From Clostridia bacterium (GTDB lineage Bacteria > Bacillota > Clostridia > Oscillospirales > Acutalibacteraceae), in assembly GCA_900770165.1 (NCBI GenBank), contig CAAGJJ010000201.1, positions 1-9,653 of the forward strand: a stretch of 9,653 nucleotides of DNA, in the 5' to 3' direction. Under the pieces are notes generated by a model. It was not told the origin of the DNA, searched no databases, and saw only the letters and a list, made by a program, of their open reading frames with translations. Positions 5,521 through 9,653 of the stretch are shown piece by piece. The translations under genes and the position numbers were made by a program. Within the stretch, counting starts at the first letter, position 1. Every line of letters begins with the position of its first letter.

Positions 5521-5769
5521 ATGAAAAAGGTTATATATACACTGCTTATAATCCTAATAGTTGTTACAGGCAGTCCGGTTAATATTATATATGCCGCAGA
5601 ATCCAACACTGTAGAAAATGTTACAGAAACGACAGAAACGACAACAACACAAGAAGAAACACATCAGGAAAATGATGTTTTGATATTTATAAGCTATCTG
5701 ATTGTAATATTGTCGGCTGTCTTTGGATGCTTAATAGCTCTCGGCTTCTGGTACATATTCGGGAGGTAG
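5521..5769 (+). CDS. Signal-peptide-bearing small membrane protein, coat protein candidate (82 residues)
   Basis: The start has AAGGAG 8 bases upstream, touching the foot of the large hairpin. Residues 1-26 are a signal peptide (MKK, then LLIILIVV, cleavage near YAA/ES). The predicted mature part of about 56 residues begins with an acidic, Thr/Glu-rich outer segment (residues 27-52, including ETTETTTTQEETHQEN) and ends in a transmembrane helix (53-78) and a lone terminal arginine. This layout of cleaved signal, acidic exposed N-terminus and C-terminal helix is that of Ff pVIII, but the basic tail that contacts DNA is almost absent. It may be a minor virion protein or a second coat protein; the Thr run may be glycosylated. 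Confidence 0.8.
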   Translation: MKKVIYTLLIILIVVTGSPVNIIYAAESNTVENVTETTETTTTQEETHQENDVLIFISYLIVILSAVFGCLIALGFWYIFGR

Positions 5770-5778
5770 TAAAGTAAT

Positions 5779-5913
5779 ATGGAGCAATTAAACGAACTTC
5801 TCTTATTTGGTTTTCAACTTGGTTTCTGGCTCACTAATCTTAGCTGTTTGATAGGATTAGCCGCCAGAAAGATATTTTATCTTGTTGTAGGAATAATGAA
5901 GCCTACTAATTAA
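5779..5913 (+). CDS. Very small membrane protein (44 residues), pVII/pIX-like candidate
   Basis: ATG at 5779 to TAA at 5911-5913, translating as MEQLNELLLFGFQLGFWLTN and then a helix LSCLIGLAARKIFYLVVGIM. GGGAGG (5761-5766) lies 12 bases upstream, longer than usual, overlapping the end of the preceding gene. Only nine bases separate the two reading frames. The protein is hydrophobic almost throughout with an arginine-lysine pair at residues 30-31. Ff tip proteins pVII and pIX are about 33 residues and similarly hydrophobic and lie next to gene VIII, as this gene lies next to the major coat candidate. Existence is supported by position and composition only. Confidence 0.6.
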   Translation: MEQLNELLLFGFQLGFWLTNLSCLIGLAARKIFYLVVGIMKPTN

Positions 5914-5915
5914 AG

Positions 5916-5939
5916 TATATAACGCATATGCGATATATA
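5916..5939. promoter_or_regulatory. 24-bp palindrome upstream of the major coat gene
   Basis: The dyad is centred on CGCATATGCG and symmetric at 22 of 24 positions. It ends 13 bases before the coat ribosome site. It could be an operator, the stem of a hairpin at the 5' end of a processed coat mRNA, or part of a promoter: TATATAA is present but no good -35 was found. Confidence 0.5.
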
Positions 5940-5965
5940 AATATTTTTGCGTGGAGGTAATTGAT

Positions 5966-6148
5966 ATGGAACAGAGTTCTTCTGTATTAGGTACTACCGT
6001 TATTAATGCTATAACAAAGGGCTGCACCGATGTTGCAACTGGTGCAACAGAGGGCATAACTGCAGTACTTCCTATGGGATTACAGGTAATGGCTTTAACT
6101 GTTGGCATTGGAGTGGCTATAAGCTTCTTTAGAAGACTTGCACACTAA
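5966..6148 (+). CDS. Inovirus major coat protein (pVIII-like, 60 residues)
   Basis: An in-frame GTG exists at 5951, but GGAGG (5953-5957) lies 8 bases before ATG 5966, giving MEQSSSVLGTT. The plan is classic: an amphipathic, mildly acidic N-terminal part (residues 1-30), a Gly/Ala/Val-rich helix (33-55, with AVLPMGLQVMALTVGIGVAI), then a short positive C-terminus FFRRLAH that would line the inside of the virion and face DNA. The AVLPMGL and IGVAI..FF patterns resemble those of many inovirus coat proteins as I recall them. There is no cleavable signal, as in Pf3. Thousands of copies would form the filament. It has the best ribosome site of the block and hairpins on both sides, consistent with very high expression. 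One cysteine (residue 20) is unusual for a coat protein. Confidence 0.8.
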   Translation: MEQSSSVLGTTVINAITKGCTDVATGATEGITAVLPMGLQVMALTVGIGVAISFFRRLAH

Positions 6149-6177
6149 TCCGGTATTGCTGTTAAAAACGAAAACTT

Positions 6178-6203
6178 GATGAACATAAGCGATTATGTTC
6201 ATC
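6178..6203 (+). promoter_or_regulatory. Perfect 11-bp hairpin with GNRA tetraloop after the coat gene
   Basis: GATGAACATAA (6178-6188) pairs perfectly with TTATGTTCATC (6193-6203) around GCGA, a stable GNRA loop. There is no U tract, so it is more probably a 3' stabiliser or processing barrier of the coat mRNA than a terminator. It would allow coat transcripts to accumulate above those of downstream genes. Confidence 0.65.
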
Positions 6204-6247
6204 CTCGAACATTGAAATTGCGGGATTTATATAGATAGGAGTCAAAA

Positions 6248-6472
6248 ATGGGATATATTTTATTACTGCTCTTCTTTCTCACCTGGTTAAATAGCAGGAA
6301 GATAAGAAAGTATGTAGGATATATAGCTAAACAATATGATTATCCAGAGCCATTATCTCATCAAATATTAGAAATAATATCCGGGTATCACGTAGAACGT
6401 GTTGAAGCCAAGAAGCTTAAGAAAGCAGCTAAAAAAACATATAAAGAGGTGATGCAGGATGAGAAAGCTTGA
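6248..6472 (+). CDS. Small membrane-anchored basic protein (74 residues)
   Basis: AGGAG lies 6 bases before the ATG. One N-terminal helix (residues 2-14, YILLLLFFLTWL) is followed by RKIRK, then a helical soluble part ending in the lysine-rich AKKLKKAAKKTYKEVMQDEKA. It would be anchored with the basic domain in the cytoplasm. The charge suggests contact with DNA or with acidic phospholipid, but no family is recognised. Its last 14 bases overlap the start of the next gene, so the two are translated together. It could be an assembly or minor virion protein. Confidence 0.75.
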   Translation: MGYILLLLFFLTWLNSRKIRKYVGYIAKQYDYPEPLSHQILEIISGYHVERVEAKKLKKAAKKTYKEVMQDEKA

Positions 6473-6866
6473 TTTAAAGAAATATGATGTTGGATGGGAA
6501 TATCTGGATTACGATTTTAAATCTTTAATTGGTGTATGCATTATAATGCCGGGTTTTACTTTTATGATTGTAGATACTTTTATATCTATATTTTCACCTT
6601 TCTTTGATTGTTCTGGTTTTATAATATCATATTTTATAGTTAATATAAGTATTTTGATTAGTTTTGTTGCTAACTATATAGATGGATATCATAGGCAGCT
6701 TAAATCAAAGTCAGAAAAATGTAAAAAGTGTTCTTTTTTTACACATGTTGATTATTGTGAAGTAAAAGATTGTACATTTGAAGGCATAGAACTGGAAGAT
6801 GGACGTGTTGATTACACTCTTCTATGCGAATTAAATAAAAGTATTGATAAACAGCCATCCAGGTGA
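6459..6866 (+). CDS. Membrane protein with C-terminal four-cysteine motif (135 residues)
   Basis: It overlaps the preceding gene by 14 bases; GAGG lies 9 bases before the ATG. Residues 22-45 and 50-72 are hydrophobic, each long enough to cross the membrane (LIGVCIIMPGFTFMIVDTFI; IISYFIVNISILISFV). The tail has CKKCSFFTHVDYCEVKDC, a C-x2-C-x8-C-x4-C arrangement that looks like a small zinc ribbon or a disulfide knot, depending on which side it faces. Flanking RQLKSKSEK is basic and suggests a cytoplasmic tail, which favours metal binding. No homologue is recognised. It is in the region of minor virion or assembly genes, and its role is unknown. Confidence 0.75.
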   Translation: MRKLDLKKYDVGWEYLDYDFKSLIGVCIIMPGFTFMIVDTFISIFSPFFDCSGFIISYFIVNISILISFVANYIDGYHRQLKSKSEKCKKCSFFTHVDYCEVKDCTFEGIELEDGRVDYTLLCELNKSIDKQPSR

Positions 6867-6891
6867 TAATATTAACTTGCCGATATTATTG
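6864..6891 (+). promoter_or_regulatory. AT-rich stem-loop between two membrane protein genes
   Basis: ATAATAT (6866-6872) pairs with ATATTAT (6883-6889), extendable by two wobble pairs. It overlaps the stop codon of the upstream gene and ends just before the AGAGGGGG ribosome site of the next. It is weak and may be chance. Confidence 0.35.
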
Positions 6892-6908
6892 TCAGAGGGG
6901 GTGTTGTA

Positions 6909-7130
6909 TTGGTATTATTGGAGACTTCCGGGCGATTGTTTGGAATGGATTATCAAATATTATTTGATGCAGTTATTTCAATTTTTAATATATTATTGTT
7001 GTTGGTAATTTTTGTTATTCCAATAACAATTATTGTTATATTAATAAGAAAACTCATTAAATATTTGGATGCAAAAACAAATTATTATAATAATATTAAT
7101 AAAGATTCATTGAATGACAGGCAAGATTAA
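6909..7130 (+). CDS. Small membrane protein with TTG start (73 residues)
   Basis: The TTG at 6909 is chosen because an extended ribosome site (AGAGGGGGTG) lies just upstream; the first in-frame ATG (6945) has a poorer one. Residues 17-46 form a long hydrophobic helix (AVISIFNILLLLVIFVIPIT and on), then RKLIKYLDAK and an Asn-rich end. It has one membrane crossing with a positive inner side. Last gene before the terminator, whose loop contains its stop codon. It is therefore the end of the coat block. Unknown function; a minor coat or assembly role is inferred from position only. Confidence 0.7.
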   Translation: MVLLETSGRLFGMDYQILFDAVISIFNILLLLVIFVIPITIIVILIRKLIKYLDAKTNYYNNINKDSLNDRQD

Positions 7131-7150
7131 TTTCTTGCTTGTCATTTTTT
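7115..7150 (+). terminator. Rho-independent terminator between coat block and pIII gene
   Basis: TGACAGGCAAGA (7115-7126) pairs with TCTTGCTTGTCA (7133-7144), 12 bp with a single wobble, a 6-base loop and directly T6 (7145-7150). It overlaps the end of the upstream gene. No separate promoter is visible before the pIII gene, so the latter would depend on read-through. Ff phages place a terminator at the same place, between genes VIII and III. Confidence 0.9.
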
Positions 7151-7167
7151 ATTTATTGGGGGTATTT

Positions 7168-9036
7168 ATGAAACGATTTTTATGTGTATGTATGTGTATA
7201 TTTATTTTAACAATATCAGTATTAACTTATTTTCCTACTTGTGCATATGCTGCAGATGATTTTACTCTTTCTACTGTTGAAGGTGGAAATATTTCTTCAG
7301 ATGAAGCTAATAGAGCTGTTAATAATAAAGGAGATATTTATAATGCTAATCATGAAATTCTTTTTCGTTATACTCCTACATCTGACTATAATTGGACTTA
7401 TGTTAATTGGGATGTACATTGTTCTGATGCACAAGTTGTTGCTTGTTTACGTTCTAATAATAAATTTGAAGCATTTGGCGCACTTTTAAAAGCCGGTGTA
7501 TCTCATAATGCTTTTTCTCGTGTTATGTTATCTCAACTTGGTTTCCTTGTTTCTGAAAACTCTGAACTTGGAACTGATTTTCTTGATAGAATTACAGAAA
7601 ACTATAATTATCTTAATGCAATCGAATATGATTCTAGCACCGGAGATTTAACTCTGCTTGCTGATCAGGTTAGTGCTCTTCGTAAAGAATTGAAAGAAAG
7701 ATATTATAACCTTATTGGTTTAAAAATATTTAATTCTTCTGATAATGTTCATATCGGCTTATCTTCTAGCAAATTTAAGAATTTTTATCAATATCAGGAG
7801 GATTATGCTTCTGATTTTGCTACTTTTTACGATTATGATTATATGTTTTTAAGTAATGAAACAGCTTATTTTTTTAATAATTTTGAATACGCTTATTATA
7901 ATCTTGATGAAAATTTATATTTTAGTGCAACTAGCGATAGATTGGCACCTATATATTTTATTTATTCTGATACTGTCAATAAACTTCCTTCTGATGGGCG
8001 GGTTGTTGTTTCTTCTGGATATGATAATGTTAATTCATCATTATTTTTTAACAATGTTTTAAATATTCGTTGTAATGCTGATTATGGCGAATTTGCTTTG
8101 TATTATGGCGCTAATAAAAATTCTAGTGATACAAGTTATACTTATGATAGATATGGTTTTTCTGCTTCTACATTTTATGGTAATAAGTCCTTGCGTGTAT
8201 TTAAGTCTTATTCTGCTTATTACAATTATGTTCACGGTGATGAAAATGCTTATCTTTCTTCTAAAGTAGAAGAAGCTGGAGAAGATATTAAATTAAGCAT
8301 AAACGATATGAATGATAATATTGGTTCTAAAATAGACGACTTAATAGATTCTATTAACAACAAAAAAGAAGGAATGTCTGCCGATGAGCTGCAAGATGCA
8401 ATCGACAAAGCGTTAGATTCTATTTCTGGCAAAATAGATGATATTGGAGATAACACAGAAGAAACTAATAATAAATTAGATGCCTTATTAGAAGCTATAT
8501 CTGGCACTAATCAAATTCTTATGCAGATCTTAGGGGTTACAACTGATATAAGGGATGTTGTTAAAACTACGGATGAAGAAGGTAATCAGTATACTATGTC
8601 AGATGTAAAGGATTGTTTTAACACCATGTACAACAATCTTAAATACTCTATTTTGTATGGTAAGAATGTATCAAATAATCCGGATGCTGCTAATGTTTCT
8701 ACTGCTGCATATGTATCTTATTCAGATGTTAGTACTTATGCAGATACTTCTGCAGAAACTTTAGATTATAAAGATGGCTTATTTGGTAAGTTTCCTTTCT
8801 CTGTGCCTTATCAGTTATACGAATGGTTACAAGTTTTACAAACAGAGGAAATGGTTCCTCAGTTCACGTATAATTATGGCTTTTTAATAGGTCAAAAAGG
8901 TAAACAGGAATATGACCTTACATTTGATTTAAGTGCTTATCAGTCCTGGGCGGATGTTCTTAAAAGCTTTTTAAGATTGTCATTTACTCTTATAATGTCC
9001 GTCTTTATATATAACAAGTTTAAGGGGGAAATCTGA
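7168..9036 (+). CDS. pIII-like minor coat / host adsorption protein (622 residues)
   Basis: The frame is open from 7114, but that ATG is in the terminator stem; ATG 7168 has GGGGG 5 bases upstream and starts a signal peptide (MKRFLCVCMCIFILTISV...CAYA, cleaved near residue 28). The mature protein has a Tyr/Asn/Ser-rich, probably beta-structured receptor part (residues 30-360), a helical, coiled-coil-like stretch (about 364-465, heptads such as NDNIGSKIDDLIDSI and NNKLDALLEAI), and a C-terminal domain with one anchor helix close to the end (599-616, SFTLIMSVFIYNKF). The secreted N-terminus with C-terminal anchor is the pIII plan. It would bind the host surface receptor and release the virion. 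Length is larger than Ff pIII. Codon third positions are strongly U-biased in the first two thirds, suggesting different ancestry or rapid change of the receptor part. It couples to the next gene by TGATG. Confidence 0.75.
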   Translation: MKRFLCVCMCIFILTISVLTYFPTCAYAADDFTLSTVEGGNISSDEANRAVNNKGDIYNANHEILFRYTPTSDYNWTYVNWDVHCSDAQVVACLRSNNKFEAFGALLKAGVSHNAFSRVMLSQLGFLVSENSELGTDFLDRITENYNYLNAIEYDSSTGDLTLLADQVSALRKELKERYYNLIGLKIFNSSDNVHIGLSSSKFKNFYQYQEDYASDFATFYDYDYMFLSNETAYFFNNFEYAYYNLDENLYFSATSDRLAPIYFIYSDTVNKLPSDGRVVVSSGYDNVNSSLFFNNVLNIRCNADYGEFALYYGANKNSSDTSYTYDRYGFSASTFYGNKSLRVFKSYSAYYNYVHGDENAYLSSKVEEAGEDIKLSINDMNDNIGSKIDDLIDSINNKKEGMSADELQDAIDKALDSISGKIDDIGDNTEETNNKLDALLEAISGTNQILMQILGVTTDIRDVVKTTDEEGNQYTMSDVKDCFNTMYNNLKYSILYGKNVSNNPDAANVSTAAYVSYSDVSTYADTSAETLDYKDGLFGKFPFSVPYQLYEWLQVLQTEEMVPQFTYNYGFLIGQKGKQEYDLTFDLSAYQSWADVLKSFLRLSFTLIMSVFIYNKFKGEI

Positions 9037-9365
9037 TGAATACTATTATTGCTCTTTTGGTTGGATTAATGATTAGTTTTATAGCTAATACGTTTTACTT
9101 TGTTATAGAAATAATTCTAATTACAGAGAACTTACTTCCAACAGACCCGCTTAAAGGTCTATTAGATGTTAATACAGAATTATTTGTTGCTTATCTTCCT
9201 TATATTAACTGGTTCATTCCTTTGGATTATGCTGTTTTGTTATTTGGAAGCTTTGTACAGGCTTATGGTCTTTACATAACATACAAGTACTTTAAGAAGA
9301 TAATCAGCTCTATCCTTGGAAGTCCTAAAAACATTTTAGGGTCTTTATCACAAATATTAAAATAA
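9036..9365 (+). CDS. pVI-like minor coat protein (109 residues)
   Basis: Its ATG shares one base with the TGA of the pIII-like gene, so the pair is translationally coupled; GGGGGAA lies before it. It has an N-terminal helix (residues 4-30), a polar connector, then YLPYINWFIPLDYAVLLFGS and a second hydrophobic segment to about residue 85, ending in a basic KYFKKIISSI tail. Length and helices match Ff pVI (112 residues) and the small proteins next to pIII in other inoviruses, where an NWF.P motif before the last helix is common. pVI holds pIII at the virion end. Position directly between pIII and Zot is the main support. Confidence 0.75.
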   Translation: MNTIIALLVGLMISFIANTFYFVIEIILITENLLPTDPLKGLLDVNTELFVAYLPYINWFIPLDYAVLLFGSFVQAYGLYITYKYFKKIISSILGSPKNILGSLSQILK

Positions 9366-9372
9366 CATTTCC

Positions 9373-9398
9373 TGATATACTGCTGCAGAAGTATATCA
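9373..9398 (+). promoter_or_regulatory. Stem-loop upstream of the Zot gene
   Basis: TGATATACT (9373-9381) pairs perfectly with AGTATATCA (9390-9398), loop GCTGCAGA. There is no U tract behind it. It lies seven bases after the pVI-like stop codon and may be a processing site or reduce expression of the ATPase, which is needed in small amounts only. Confidence 0.5.
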
Positions 9399-9451
9399 CA
9401 GATGTTTATTATATATTAACTAATTAATAATTATATTTGCGGGGTGAAATT

Positions 9452-9653
9452 ATGATTGAATGTTATACAGGTGTTCCTGGAAGTGGGAAATCTTATCACG
9501 TTGCTAAAAGGGTATATGAGGCTCTACGCAGCGGAATGAATGTTATATCTAATCTACAAATTAATACTTCTATAATACCGCCTAAGTCTGATAAAAAGCC
9601 TTTAGGCAAATTTATCTATATTCCAAATGACGAGTGGATGAATACATCTATCT
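9452..9653 (+). CDS. zot: Zot/pI-family assembly ATPase (5' part, runs off the window)
   Basis: The first 67 residues begin MIECYTGVPGSGKSYHVAKR. GVPGSGKS (residues 7-14) is a Walker A loop and the sequence around it is that of the Zot domain (zonular occludens toxin / pI family). The second strand NVISNLQIN is also typical. GGGGTG lies 5 bases before the ATG. These inner-membrane ATPases drive extrusion of the filament and are the marker gene of inoviruses. The Walker B and the membrane helix are beyond the window. The gene follows pIII- and pVI-like genes in the order of Ff and CTXphi. Despite the family name, no toxin function is implied. Confidence 0.9.
   Translation, partial: MIECYTGVPGSGKSYHVAKRVYEALRSGMNVISNLQINTSIIPPKSDKKPLGKFIYIPNDEWMNTSI

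Larger units (their letters stand above)
3668..9653 (+). mobile_element. Inovirus-like (filamentous phage) prophage, left portion
   Basis: The block has a CI-type repressor at the left, a divergent promoter, about ten mostly tiny rightward genes with transmembrane segments, a coat-like 60-residue protein, a large secreted and C-terminally anchored pIII-like protein, a pVI-like protein and a Zot-type ATPase. This order is diagnostic of Inoviridae. The left border lies between the repressor stop codon and the repeat at 3653; no attachment site could be recognised. The right end, with any replication initiator and integration gene, is outside the window. Confidence 0.85.

Noticed and set aside
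5857..6108. Minus-strand open frame of 83 residues
   Set aside because: It is a shadow of the coat protein gene, with no ribosome site.
6180..6239. 19-codon frame MNISDYVHPRTLKLRDLYR after the coat gene
   Set aside because: The start lies in the hairpin stem and no ribosome site precedes it.
1..9653. CRISPR array, tRNA or rRNA genes
   Set aside because: No regularly spaced repeats, no tRNA cloverleaf with a TTCGA arm and no rRNA-like stretch was seen on either strand.

Overview
The window reads as chromosomal DNA of an AT-rich, low-GC Gram-positive anaerobe, most likely a Clostridia/Lachnospiraceae-type gut bacterium. This rests on strong AGGAGG-type ribosome binding sites before almost every gene, an AT-rich third codon position, and the IS3-family and AraC/ABC gene types. 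No species marker is present. Bases 1-31 are not biological: they match the 3' part of the Illumina TruSeq universal adapter, so the contig starts with untrimmed adapter.

Region 1 (32-1976) is ordinary host DNA. It holds the membrane domain of an ABC exporter, cut by the contig edge on the minus strand, and a divergently transcribed AraC-family regulator. Region 2 (1979-3653) is a nested mobile structure. A complete IS3-family (IS150-like) element (2089-3541) has orfA and orfB joined by an in-phase A7 frameshift site. It sits between two roughly 105-bp imperfect inverted repeats, each carrying a promoter-like TTGACA-N17-TAATAT that points inward. The outer repeats look like a MITE or hairpin element into which the IS jumped.

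Region 3 (about 3668 to the end) is the most interesting part: the left portion of an inovirus (filamentous phage) prophage in a Gram-positive host. The order is: CI-type repressor (minus strand) with two operators and a near-consensus divergent promoter; a small protein; a putative single-stranded-DNA-binding protein; a series of very small membrane proteins including a convincing major coat protein (5966-6148); a rho-independent terminator (7115-7150); a 622-residue pIII-like adsorption protein with signal peptide and C-terminal anchor; a pVI-like membrane protein coupled to it by a TGATG overlap; and the start of a Zot/pI assembly ATPase with Walker A motif GVPGSGKS. The order pIII-pVI-pI, with a terminator between coat block and pIII, is that of Ff and CTXphi phages. 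No replication initiator (pII/RstA) or integrase is visible here; if present it lies to the right.

The phage part is also rich in intergenic secondary structure. The largest is 5272-5505, a 290-base non-coding gap that can fold into one long rod closed by a perfect 14-bp GC-rich stem, a good candidate for the packaging signal and/or replication origin. A second gap (4830-4912) has mutually exclusive pairings and a possible pseudoknot. Gene calls rest on sequence features, gene order and recognised motifs; most small phage proteins have no confident homology and their roles are inferred from position.
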